The position numbers were made by a program, and so were the translations under genes. The notes under the pieces are model-generated. The model searched no databases. It was given only the letters and a program-made list of their open reading frames with translations, and had not been told where the DNA came from. From Rhodoferax sp. (GTDB taxonomy: Bacteria; Pseudomonadota; Gammaproteobacteria; Burkholderiales; Burkholderiaceae_C), in the NCBI RefSeq assembly GCF_030653815.1, contig NZ_JAURYQ010000038.1, positions 1-64,000 of the forward strand: a DNA stretch of 64,000 nucleotides, in the 5' to 3' direction. Positions 36,388 to 44,397 of the stretch are shown in pieces (position 1 is the first letter of the stretch; every line of letters begins with the position of its first letter).

Positions 36388-36414
36388 GGTAGGGGCGATG
36401 GCGGCGGTTTCAAG
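36388..36414 (-). promoter_or_regulatory. Sigma-32 (RpoH) type promoter of htpG
   Basis: Minus strand: CTTGAAA (-35, exact) and CCCCTACC (-10, close to CCCCATNT) with 12 bp between, about 70 bp upstream of the htpG ATG. This is the heat-shock promoter layout expected for htpG. Confidence 0.75.
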
Positions 36415-36434
36415 GGGGGCCACGAACAGAATCG

Positions 36435-37640
36435 TCATGGCGATAACCAGGTTATCAGTTGCTGCGCCACTGCCGGACTGTTGAGCAGGGCCAGGTGGCT
36501 GGTGCGGTAGACAATGCATTGGTTTTCGGCGGCAAAGTGCAGGCAGCGCTTGGGATCATCATGTTGGCCCAGCGCGCTGTGCAGCGGCACCAGGCCGTCA
36601 CCCAACAACCGGTCCGCCAGCGCGCTGCGTTTGGCGGCGGTGGTGGCGGCCACGGCAAAACAGGCCACACCTGCCGGCAAGGGCAGTGGGACGCGGCTGT
36701 CGGGTTTGCTTTGAAATCGGTCATGGCCCTGCCAGTCGGCGTCCAGCACATGGCCATAACGCAGGTCGGTGATGCCCGCGCTGCGCAATTGCCCGAGCTT
36801 GGCCAGCGGGCGACTGTAGGGGGTGCTGCCCAAAATCACATCGATCCAGTGGCCGGCGCGCTCCAGCGGTGAGCCGTGGTGCGGCGTCCCCAGAAAGACG
36901 ATGTTTTTTAGCGCGTCAGGCCACCGCATGCCCGACTGGCGGGCGGAAAACAGCGCGCTGCGCGTGACCAGTCCGCCCATGCTGTGCGCCAGCACGCTGA
37001 GTTCGGTCACGGGCACCGGCCAGTGGCGCCCCAGGTCTTCCAGCTGCTGCGCCAGCAAGTGGCCGTTTTCTGACACATGCAGGCCGGAGTTGTAGCGCAC
37101 ATAGACCGGGGTGTAGCCCAGCGTGGTGGCGAGTGTTTCTGCGTGGTTGACGGTTAAACCGGCCTGCTGGCTGGCCCATTGCCGCTCGTTCATGCACAGG
37201 CCGTGGATGACGATCAGCAGCTTGCCGGTGACGTGTGTGTTTTGAAAACGCAGCGTCATCGGTGTTGCCAGCGGATTGCCTGCGACTTGCAGCCGGTCGC
37301 CCATGACACCGTTGAGGGCCGCCAGCATGGCTGCGCGTTCCAGCGACTCCTCGCCTTGGACCTCAAGACGCTGCAGCACCGGCTCCAACCGTGTCAGGGC
37401 TGCGCTCAGACCTCGCCCAACGCGCTGTGTGAGCCCGTTGATGCTTTGGTAAATCAGCCCGGTCAGGCCGCGTGCCTGCTCTGGGGTGGCGCCGCTGGGG
37501 GCGCCCAAGGTGCGCCAGACCGACTGGTGCACGCCTTCGGCCATGCGCGTCACCGCCGCGGTGGCATCCGTGGCCAGCAGTGTGACGGCGCGCAGGTCGG
37601 AGGCGCGCCAATGCGGGCCGGGCTTGTCAGAAGTGCTCAT
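36435..37640 (-). CDS. Alpha/beta hydrolase, lipase/PGAP1-like
   Basis: 401 residues. The N-terminal 120 residues are helical and unassigned; the hydrolase domain begins at TGKLLIVIHGLCMNERQW (oxyanion HG), with the nucleophile elbow LAHSMGGLVTRSA (GHSMG-like, Ser) and IVFLGTPHHGSPLERAGHWID typical of PGAP1/lipase-like enzymes. A C-terminal Asp in LLGDGLVPLHSALG and His in TSHLALL could complete the triad. No signal peptide is seen. The start overlaps the 3' end of the pseudouridine synthase gene by 14 bp. Probably an intracellular esterase or lipase; substrate unknown. Confidence 0.83.
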   Translation of the reverse strand: MSTSDKPGPHWRASDLRAVTLLATDATAAVTRMAEGVHQSVWRTLGAPSGATPEQARGLTGLIYQSINGLTQRVGRGLSAALTRLEPVLQRLEVQGEESLERAAMLAALNGVMGDRLQVAGNPLATPMTLRFQNTHVTGKLLIVIHGLCMNERQWASQQAGLTVNHAETLATTLGYTPVYVRYNSGLHVSENGHLLAQQLEDLGRHWPVPVTELSVLAHSMGGLVTRSALFSARQSGMRWPDALKNIVFLGTPHHGSPLERAGHWIDVILGSTPYSRPLAKLGQLRSAGITDLRYGHVLDADWQGHDRFQSKPDSRVPLPLPAGVACFAVAATTAAKRSALADRLLGDGLVPLHSALGQHDDPKRCLHFAAENQCIVYRTSHLALLNSPAVAQQLITWLSP

Positions 37641-38604
37641 GCGGCGCCAGGTAGCGCCATTGGCCGACCGGCAGATTGCCCAGCATCACCTTGCCGATGC
37701 GCACGCGTTTCAGGCCCACCACCTTCAGGCCCACCTGTTCGCACATGCGGCGGATCTGGCGCTTTTTGCCCTCGGTCAGGACAAAGCGCAGTTGTTCGGG
37801 GTTTTGCCATTCGACCTTGGCGCGTTGTAAAGGCTGGCCATCCAGGCTCAGGCCGTGGCGCAACAGCGCCAGCTTGTCAGCGGGGAAAATCGACTGCACG
37901 TCCTGGCTCACCGGGTCATCGTCGTCGATGCGGCTGAGCTGGGTGATCTGACCAGGTTGCGCCGGCCGGGGCGCTGCGGCGTAAGTGGCGGCCGCCGAGT
38001 TGGCCGCCGCGGTATTGAGCACCCCGGTGTACATCACGCGCACCAGGTACTCTTTTTCCATCACTGCGTCTTCACCAATCAGCTGGCGCGCCACCCGGCC
38101 GTCCTGCGTCAGCACCAGCAGGCCGGTGGAATCGATGTCGAGCCGTCCCGCGGGCACCAGGCTTTTGAGTTGGCTGGGGTGAAAGAAAAAGCGCGAATTG
38201 TCTTCGGCCCAGCGGTTTTGCGGCTGCACCAAAGTGATGGCGGGCTCATGGCCGTCCTCGGCCTGCCCGCTGACCAGGCCGAGCGGCTTGTTGATCAGCA
38301 CCGTGACCTGTTTGGCCTGCGCTCCAGTGGCTTGTTTGTCGATCTCGATGCGCACATCGGGCGTCACCTGCATGCCCATTTCTGCCACCCGGCCATTGAC
38401 CTTGACCCAGCCCTTGCCAATCCATTCGTCGGCCTCGCGGCGCGACGCCAGGCCAAGCTCGGCCATGCGCTTGTTCAGGCGCAGCGTGCCGCCCGCGCCA
38501 TGGGCCGCGGTGTTGCTTTGCCCGGCGGGAATGGGCGCTTTGGCAGGGGGTGGCGCGGCGCGGCGAAAGGCTGGGGCTTTGGGGATATCTGGTGTATTGC
38601 TCAT
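37627..38604 (-). CDS. Pseudouridine synthase, RluF/RsuA family
   Basis: Isomerises uridine in 23S rRNA or tRNA. A Pro/Ala-rich N-terminal tail (about 1-40) is followed by an S4 domain (LRLNKRMAELGLASRREADEWIGKGWVKVNGRVA) and the catalytic domain with the Asp motif AGRLDIDSTGLLVLT, then RQIRRMCEQVGLKVVGLKRVRIGKVML. This resembles RluF more than RluB. 325 residues with an insertion of about 25 Ala-rich residues (NTAAANSAAATYAAAPRP) not expected in RluF. The exact target nucleotide cannot be read from sequence, so no symbol. Confidence 0.88.
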   Translation of the reverse strand: MSNTPDIPKAPAFRRAAPPPAKAPIPAGQSNTAAHGAGGTLRLNKRMAELGLASRREADEWIGKGWVKVNGRVAEMGMQVTPDVRIEIDKQATGAQAKQVTVLINKPLGLVSGQAEDGHEPAITLVQPQNRWAEDNSRFFFHPSQLKSLVPAGRLDIDSTGLLVLTQDGRVARQLIGEDAVMEKEYLVRVMYTGVLNTAAANSAAATYAAAPRPAQPGQITQLSRIDDDDPVSQDVQSIFPADKLALLRHGLSLDGQPLQRAKVEWQNPEQLRFVLTEGKKRQIRRMCEQVGLKVVGLKRVRIGKVMLGNLPVGQWRYLAPHEHF

Positions 38605-38677
38605 GTGCTATTCAATTGGTAGCTAGTTGTGCTCATTTTAGTTGGGCTGTTTGCGTCTCTTTAGCGTCCTCGACGGC

Positions 38678-39385
38678 TCAGAAGACACGGCTGCGCAACG
38701 CCTGCAGGTCAGTCACGCGCAGGCCACCATATTCGACCCGGATCGCCTCCTGTGCCGCCAGCGTGTTGAGCGCCTCGTTGACGCGCTGGCGCGACAGGCC
38801 CACCAGGTAAGCCAGCTCCTGCTGGGTGATGCGCAGCACGGCGCCCAGGCCGGGGTAGAGCACCGGGTTGAACAAGGCCGCCAGGCTGCGCGCCACCCGG
38901 ATGTTGGGGTTGGTCATGCGGTCGATCTCGCGCGCGGCAATGAACTGGCCCAGGCGCTCGTTGAGCTGGTTCATGACGAAGCGGTTGAAGCCAATCGAGT
39001 GGTCCAGCAGCCAGTGAAAGGTGTCCACATGCAGGCCCGCCACCAGGCTCCTTCGCAGCGCCTGGATGTTGTAGCGGTAACTCTCGCGCTTCAGGGCCGT
39101 GCCTTCGCCGAACCAGCCGCCGGGCGGGATGCCGGTGAAGGTCATGGTCTGGCCGTCGATGTTGTCGGTGCTCATTTTCAGCAAACCATCGACCACGCCA
39201 AACCAATAAGTCACCGGGCGACCCGTGCGGCAGACAAAATCACCCGCCTCGGCATCGGTGATTTTGAGGTCTTCCACCGCGCGCTCCCGCTCTGACGCAG
39301 AGAGCAATCTAAGCCACGGAATCACGTCAAGCTCAGCCGCGGTCAAGGGGCGGCGACGTTGAAACAGGGTGACGTCAGGCTTCAT
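38678..39385 (-). CDS. Crp/Fnr-family transcriptional regulator
   Basis: 235 residues: cyclic-nucleotide-binding fold at about 30-140 (FVCRTGRPVTYWFGVVDGLLKMS, GIPPGGWFGEGTALKRESYRYNIQAL), dimerisation helix, and a Crp-type winged HTH (RITQQELAYLVGLSRQRVNEALNTLAAQEAIRVEYGGLRV). It has a single Cys, so it cannot hold an FNR-type Fe-S cluster, and I do not see the cAMP-binding Arg/Ser pattern of CRP. It is divergent from the CoA ligase/Liv operon with a perfect palindrome between them, so it probably regulates that operon, perhaps in response to an acyl-CoA or acid. Confidence 0.88.
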   Translation of the reverse strand: MKPDVTLFQRRRPLTAAELDVIPWLRLLSASERERAVEDLKITDAEAGDFVCRTGRPVTYWFGVVDGLLKMSTDNIDGQTMTFTGIPPGGWFGEGTALKRESYRYNIQALRRSLVAGLHVDTFHWLLDHSIGFNRFVMNQLNERLGQFIAAREIDRMTNPNIRVARSLAALFNPVLYPGLGAVLRITQQELAYLVGLSRQRVNEALNTLAAQEAIRVEYGGLRVTDLQALRSRVF

Positions 39386-39455
39386 GTGGGCGCACTCCGT
39401 GGGTCAATCAAGGGCCAGGGGGTGCAGGGAAAACACCTATCTGGAACGCCCTGAA

Positions 39456-39473
39456 TTGTCGTCCAAACGACAA
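39456..39473. promoter_or_regulatory. Perfect Crp/Fnr-type operator
   Basis: TTGTCGT-CCAA-ACGACAA, 7-bp arms with a 4-bp spacer, in the divergent region between the Crp/Fnr gene and the CoA ligase operon. The centre at 39464.5 is 41.5 bp from a start site predicted by the TATTAT box at 39494, the class II activator position. Confidence 0.65.
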
Positions 39474-39493
39474 CATAACGTCAAATCGAGTTC

Positions 39494-39499
39494 TATTAT
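39494..39499 (+). promoter_or_regulatory. Candidate -10 box of the CoA ligase/Liv operon
   Basis: TATTAT (5 of 6 to TATAAT). The position 17 bp upstream holds CAACAT rather than a -35, as expected where an activator bound at the palindrome replaces -35 contacts. The leader would be about 58 nt. Confidence 0.45.
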
Positions 39500-39563
39500 T
39501 CGGCCATGTCAGCTGCAGGGACATGTGACCCCGGCTGTGATGATTCAGAGACAAGGTGTTGTG

Positions 39564-41510
39564 ATGCAAACGACGTTTCCCAAATTACTGTTAGACCACG
39601 CTGCCCAGCGCCCCCGGGACGCGGCCATGCGTGAAAAAGAATACGGCATCTGGCAGGCCATCAGCTGGGGCGACATGGCCTCGCTGGTGGAGCATCTGGC
39701 TTGCGGCTTGCACCAGGCCGGTTTGCGTCAACATGATCACATGGTGGTGATCGGTGCCAACCGGCCCCGCTTGTACGCCACCATGCTGGCGGTGCAGTCG
39801 CTGGGTGCGGTGCCGATTGCGCTGTACCAGGATGCCGCGGCGCTGGAATGTGTTTTCCCGCTCAACAATGCCGAGGTGTGCTTTGCCTTTGCCGAAGACC
39901 AGGAGCAGGTCGACAAGTTGCTGGAAATTCGTGATCAGTGCCCACAGCTCGGCCACATCTACTTTGACGACCCGCGCGGCCTGCGCAACTACGACGAACC
40001 CGGTCTGCAGTCGCTCGACGATCTGATCACCGAGGGCAAGAACTTTGCCGCGCAAAACGCCGATTTTTTCAAGTCCGCCGTTGACCGGGTCAAGCCTGAC
40101 GATGTGGGTGCCATGTTTTTCACTTCCGGCACCACGGGCAACCCCAAAGGCGTGGTGCACACGCACGACTCGCTGCTCAATCGCGCGCGCGCCGGCGCCG
40201 AGTTCGACAAGCTGACCCACACCGAAGACGTGCTGGCTTACCTGCCGCCGGCCTGGATCGGGCAAAACATCTTCAGCTATGCCCAGTGGCTCAGTTGCGG
40301 TTATGTGGTGAACTGCCCCGAGTCGGCGGCCACGGTCACCATCGATCTGAAGGAAATTGGCCCCACCTACTACTTTGCACCGCCACGGGTGTTCGAGGGC
40401 CTGCTGACCAGCGTGATGATCCGCATGGAAGACGCTGGCTTCATTAAGCGCAAGATGTTCCAGTACTTCATGAGTGTGGCCAAGCGCGTCGGGCCGACGC
40501 TGATGGACGGAAAAACGATCGGCTTGATTGATAGGGTGTTGTACGCCTTGGGCAATTTCATGGTGTATGGCCCCTTGCGCAACAGCCTGGGTTTCAGCCG
40601 GGTGCGTGTGGCCTACACCGCCGGTGAAGCCATCGGGCCGGACCTGTTCAGCTTTTACCGCTCGATTGGTGTCAACCTGAAGCAGCTCTATGGGTCCACC
40701 GAAACCGCTGTGTTCGTCTGCCTGCAGCCCGACCATGAAGCGCGCGCCGACACTGTGGGCGTGCCGTGCAAGGGCGTCGAGATCAAGGTGGCCGACAACG
40801 GCGAGATTCTGGTCAAGTCGCCAGGCCTGCTCAAAGGCTACTTCAAAAATCCCGAGGCCACGGCCGAGGTGCTGACGGCCGACGGCTGGTACCACACCAG
40901 CGACGCCGGTTTTTTGGATGCCCATGGCCACCTCAAGATCATCGACCGCGTGAAAGACGTGGGCCGCATCAAGGGCGGCGCCAACGACGGTGCCATGTTC
41001 GCCCCCAAGTACGTCGAAAACAAACTCAAGTTTTTCCAGCATATCAAGGAAGTCGTGGCTTATGGCGACGGTCGTGAAAAAGTGTGCGTGATGATCAACA
41101 TCGACTTTGACGCGGTGGGCAACTGGGCCGAGCGGCGCAACCTGCCCTATGCCGGTTACACCGACCTGGCGCAAAAGCCCGAGGTCTACCAGCTCATCAA
41201 GGAATGCGTCGAAAAGGTGAATGCCGACCTGAGCGTGGACACCCTGCTGGCGGGCAGCCAGGTGAGCCGCTTCCTGGTGCTGCACAAGGAACTCGATGCC
41301 GATGATGGCGAACTGACGCGAACCAACAAGGTGCGCCGCGGCTTCATCGCCGAGAAATACGACGTGCTGATTGACGCCCTGTATGGCGGCAAAACTTCGC
41401 AGTTCATCGAAACCCAGGTCAAGTTCGAAGACGGCCGTACCGGCAGCGTCAGCGCCACCTTGGCGATTGACGATGCCAAAACCTTCACCCCCGTCAAGGC
41501 GGCAGCATGA
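39564..41510 (+). CDS. AMP-dependent acyl-CoA ligase (long-chain FadD15-like)
   Basis: Activates a carboxylic acid to its CoA thioester with ATP. 648 residues from the ATG at 39564, preceded by AAGGTG; the track start (39369) lies in the control region. Core motifs are intact: MFFTSGTTGNPKGVVHTH (phosphate loop), YGSTETAVFV, GWYHTSDAGFLD and the hinge IDRVKDVGRIKGG. It resembles long-chain FadD15-type ligases by length and by AYLPPAWIGQNIF. First gene of the Liv-type operon; it overlaps livG by 4 bp (ATGA). Cytosolic or membrane-associated. Chain length or aromatic preference cannot be read from sequence. Confidence 0.88.
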   Translation: MQTTFPKLLLDHAAQRPRDAAMREKEYGIWQAISWGDMASLVEHLACGLHQAGLRQHDHMVVIGANRPRLYATMLAVQSLGAVPIALYQDAAALECVFPLNNAEVCFAFAEDQEQVDKLLEIRDQCPQLGHIYFDDPRGLRNYDEPGLQSLDDLITEGKNFAAQNADFFKSAVDRVKPDDVGAMFFTSGTTGNPKGVVHTHDSLLNRARAGAEFDKLTHTEDVLAYLPPAWIGQNIFSYAQWLSCGYVVNCPESAATVTIDLKEIGPTYYFAPPRVFEGLLTSVMIRMEDAGFIKRKMFQYFMSVAKRVGPTLMDGKTIGLIDRVLYALGNFMVYGPLRNSLGFSRVRVAYTAGEAIGPDLFSFYRSIGVNLKQLYGSTETAVFVCLQPDHEARADTVGVPCKGVEIKVADNGEILVKSPGLLKGYFKNPEATAEVLTADGWYHTSDAGFLDAHGHLKIIDRVKDVGRIKGGANDGAMFAPKYVENKLKFFQHIKEVVAYGDGREKVCVMINIDFDAVGNWAERRNLPYAGYTDLAQKPEVYQLIKECVEKVNADLSVDTLLAGSQVSRFLVLHKELDADDGELTRTNKVRRGFIAEKYDVLIDALYGGKTSQFIETQVKFEDGRTGSVSATLAIDDAKTFTPVKAAA

Positions 41511-42289
41511 GCAAACTAATTGGCGATGTCATTCTCGACGTCAAAAACATCTCCTTGAGTTTTGGCGGCGTCAAGGCGCTGACCGACATTTCGTTCGACG
41601 TGCGTGAGCATGAGGTGCGCGCCATCATTGGCCCCAACGGTGCCGGCAAGAGCTCGATGCTGAACTGCATCAACGGCGTGTATCGGCCGCAAGACGGCGC
41701 GATCACCTTCAAGGGCCAGACCTTCAGCCACATGGACAGCTACCAGGTGGCCAGCATGGGCATTGGCCGCACCTTTCAGAGCCTGGCGCTGTTCAAGGGC
41801 ATGAGCGTGATCGACAACATCATGACCGGGCGCAACCTCAAGATCAAAAGCAACCTGTTTTTGCAGGCGCTGCGCATTGGCCCGGCCCAGCGCGAGGAAG
41901 AAATGCACCGCGAGTTTGTCGAGCACATCATCGACTTCCTGGAGATCCAGGCGTTTCGCAAAACGCCGGTGGGCCAGTTGCCCTACGGCCTGCAAAAGCG
42001 CGTCGACCTGGGCCGCGCACTGGCCATGGAACCACAACTGCTGTTGCTCGACGAACCCATGGCCGGCATGAACGTGGAAGAAAAGCAGGACATGAGCCGC
42101 TTCGTGCTGGACGTGAACGAGGAGTTTGGTACCACCATTGTGCTGATCGAGCACGACATGGGCGTGGTGATGGACATTTCTGACCGTGTGGTGGTGCTCG
42201 ATTACGGCAAGAAGATTGGTGACGGCACCCCTGAAGAAGTTCGCAACAACGAAGAAGTGATCAGCGCTTACCTTGGAACAGGACACTAA
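41507..42289 (+). CDS. livG: Branched-chain-type ABC transporter ATP-binding protein (LivG-like)
   Basis: ATPase subunit of the importer, 260 residues. Walker A is GPNGAGKSS, signature LPYGLQKRVDLGRAL (LSGGQ replaced by YGLQK, normal for LivG), Walker B LLLLDEPMAGMN, H-loop IVLIEHDMGVVMDISDRVVVLDYGKKIGDGTPEEV. The ATGA overlap with the ligase gene implies coupled translation. The Liv label denotes the family; the gene neighbourhood suggests a carboxylic acid, not amino acids, as substrate. Confidence 0.9.
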   Translation: MSKLIGDVILDVKNISLSFGGVKALTDISFDVREHEVRAIIGPNGAGKSSMLNCINGVYRPQDGAITFKGQTFSHMDSYQVASMGIGRTFQSLALFKGMSVIDNIMTGRNLKIKSNLFLQALRIGPAQREEEMHREFVEHIIDFLEIQAFRKTPVGQLPYGLQKRVDLGRALAMEPQLLLLDEPMAGMNVEEKQDMSRFVLDVNEEFGTTIVLIEHDMGVVMDISDRVVVLDYGKKIGDGTPEEVRNNEEVISAYLGTGH

Positions 42290-42291
42290 TC

Positions 42292-43221
42292 ATGGCATTT
42301 TTTCTTGAAACTTTACTCGGCGGTCTGATGGCCGGCATGCTGTATTCGCTGGTGGCGCTGGGCTTTGTGCTGATCTACAAGGCCTCTGGCGTGTTCAACT
42401 TTGCGCAAGGCGCGATGGTGCTGTTTGCGGCGCTGGCGATGGCGCGGTTCTCGGAGTGGATCCCGCTCTACACCGGCATTGACAACCTCTTCGTGGCCAA
42501 TTTGCTGGCTTTCATTGGCGCCGGGATCATGATGTTCGGGGTGGCCTGGCTGATTGAGCGGTTGGCCTTGCGCCATCTGGTCAACCAGGAAGGCACCACG
42601 CTGCTGATGGCCACGCTGGGTATCAGTTACTTTCTGGACGGCATCGGCCAAACCATCTTTGGCAGCGACATTTACAAGATTGACATCGGCATGCCCAAAG
42701 ACCCCATCATCGCTTTCGAGAGCGTGTTTGAAGGCGGCATCCTGATCAACAAGGAAGACCTGTATGCCGCGCTGATTGCGGCGGTGCTGGTCGGCCTGCT
42801 GACACTGTTTTTCCAGAAGACGGTCACTGGCCGCGCCCTGCGCGCGGTGGCCGATGACCACCAGGCGGCGCAAAGCATCGGCATCCCGTTGAACCGGATC
42901 TGGGTCATTGTGTGGTGCGTGGCCGGTGTGGTGGCGTTGGTGGCCGGCATGATCTGGGGCAGCAAGCTGGGCGTGCAGTTTTCCCTGACCACCGTCGCCT
43001 TGCGCGCCCTGCCAGTGGTGATTTTGGGGGGGTTGACCTCGGTGCCGGGCGCCATTGTGGGCGGCCTGATCATTGGTGTCGGCGAAAAATTGTCCGAGGT
43101 GTTTTTGGGGCCGTATGTGGGCGGCGGCATCGAGATCTGGTTTGCCTATGTGCTGGCGCTGGTGTTTTTGCTGTTCCGCCCGCAAGGGCTGTTCGGCGAA
43201 AAGATCATTGACCGGGTCTGA
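42292..43221 (+). CDS. livH: Branched-chain-type ABC permease (LivH-like)
   Basis: 309 residues with about eight membrane spans. Characteristic LivH segments: LLGGLMAGMLYSLVALGFVLIYKASGVFNFAQGAMVLFAALAM, GRALRAVADDHQAAQSIGIPLNRIWVIVW and LGGLTSVPGAIVGGLIIGVGEKL. It starts 2 bp after livG. Forms the channel with LivM. Confidence 0.93.
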   Translation: MAFFLETLLGGLMAGMLYSLVALGFVLIYKASGVFNFAQGAMVLFAALAMARFSEWIPLYTGIDNLFVANLLAFIGAGIMMFGVAWLIERLALRHLVNQEGTTLLMATLGISYFLDGIGQTIFGSDIYKIDIGMPKDPIIAFESVFEGGILINKEDLYAALIAAVLVGLLTLFFQKTVTGRALRAVADDHQAAQSIGIPLNRIWVIVWCVAGVVALVAGMIWGSKLGVQFSLTTVALRALPVVILGGLTSVPGAIVGGLIIGVGEKLSEVFLGPYVGGGIEIWFAYVLALVFLLFRPQGLFGEKIIDRV

Positions 43222-43256
43222 CTTGCGCTGTCCTCAACTGATTAAAAAAGAAGCAT

Positions 43257-44333
43257 ATGTTTTACAGAGAAAACGGCCAATTCAAAACTTCTTACCGGGC
43301 TGACCAGCAGATATTTGCCATCACCCAGGACCGGGTGGCCGTGTTGCTGCTGATCGCTGCGGCATTTCTGGTGGTGCCCATGGTCACCAGCGAGTACATG
43401 TTCAGGGCCATCCTGATTCCGTTTCTGATCATGTCGCTGGCGGCCCTGGGGGTGAATATCCTGGTGGGTTATTGCGGCCAGATTTCACTGGGTTCGGGTG
43501 CTTTCATGGCCGTGGGGGCCTATGCGGCTTTTAATTTCTTTGTCCGTATTGACGGCATGCCGGTGCTGCTGGCCTTGCTGCTGGGGGGGCTGTGTGCTTC
43601 GGCGTTCGGGATCTTGTTTGGTCTGCCGAGCTTGCGCGTCAAGGGCTTGTACCTGGCGGTGGCCACGCTGGCGGCACAGTTTTTCAGCGACTGGATGTTT
43701 TTGCGCATCAATTGGTTCACCAACAACAGCACCTCGGGGTCGGTGTCGGTGTCCAACCTGCAGGTGCTGGGTTACCCGATTGCCAGCCCGATTTCCAAGT
43801 ACCTTTTTTGCCTGGCGATCCTGGTGGTGCTGGCGCTGCTGGCCAAGAACCTGGTGCGCAGCGCCATTGGCCGCGAGTGGATGGCGATCCGTGACATGGA
43901 TGTGGCCGCCTCCGTCATCGGCATCCGTCCCATGTACGCCAAGCTCACGGCCTTCGCGGTCAGTTCGTTCATCATTGGTGTGGCGGGCGGCTTGTGGGGC
44001 TTCGTGCACCTGGGCTCATGGGAGCCGGCCGCGTTCTCGGTGGACCTGTCATTCCGGTTGCTGTTCATGGTCATCATTGGCGGCATGGGCTCCATCATGG
44101 GCAGCTTCTTTGGCGCTGCCTTCATTGTGGTGCTGCCAATTTTTCTGAACCAGTTTTTACCAATGTTGGGCAGCCTGTTTGGCATAGAAATTTCAACCTC
44201 TGGCATTTCCCATGCCGAGCTGATCATCTTTGGCGCGCTGATCGTGTGGTTCCTGATTGTGGAGCCGCATGGGCTGGCCAAACTGTGGTCTACGGCCAAG
44301 CAGAAGCTGCGCCTGTGGCCATTCCCGCATTGA
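43257..44333 (+). CDS. livM: Branched-chain-type ABC permease (LivM-like)
   Basis: 358 residues with about nine membrane spans. Family segments: ILVGYCGQISLGSGAFMAVGAYAAFNFF, LPSLRVKGLYLAVATLAAQFFSDW, GREWMAIRDMDVAASVIGIRPMYAKLTAFAVSSFIIGVAGGLWG and IIGGMGSIMGSFFGAAFIVVLPIFLNQFL. The 35-bp gap from livH is the widest inside the permease block. It pairs with LivH as the transmembrane heterodimer. Confidence 0.93.
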   Translation: MFYRENGQFKTSYRADQQIFAITQDRVAVLLLIAAAFLVVPMVTSEYMFRAILIPFLIMSLAALGVNILVGYCGQISLGSGAFMAVGAYAAFNFFVRIDGMPVLLALLLGGLCASAFGILFGLPSLRVKGLYLAVATLAAQFFSDWMFLRINWFTNNSTSGSVSVSNLQVLGYPIASPISKYLFCLAILVVLALLAKNLVRSAIGREWMAIRDMDVAASVIGIRPMYAKLTAFAVSSFIIGVAGGLWGFVHLGSWEPAAFSVDLSFRLLFMVIIGGMGSIMGSFFGAAFIVVLPIFLNQFLPMLGSLFGIEISTSGISHAELIIFGALIVWFLIVEPHGLAKLWSTAKQKLRLWPFPH

Positions 44334-44397
44334 TGGCGTCGTTGATTCGTTTTTCGTTAACCAAAGCACTGCGGTGCATTACAACCAGGAGACTTGC

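Noticed and set aside
38678-39385. Idea that the Crp/Fnr protein is an oxygen-sensing FNR
   Set aside because: Only one Cys in the protein, so no Fe-S cluster of FNR type; its palindrome TTGTCGT also differs from TTGAT.
39591-41285. 564-aa minus-strand ORF across the acyl-CoA ligase
   Set aside because: Shadow of a ligase with intact motifs on the other strand.
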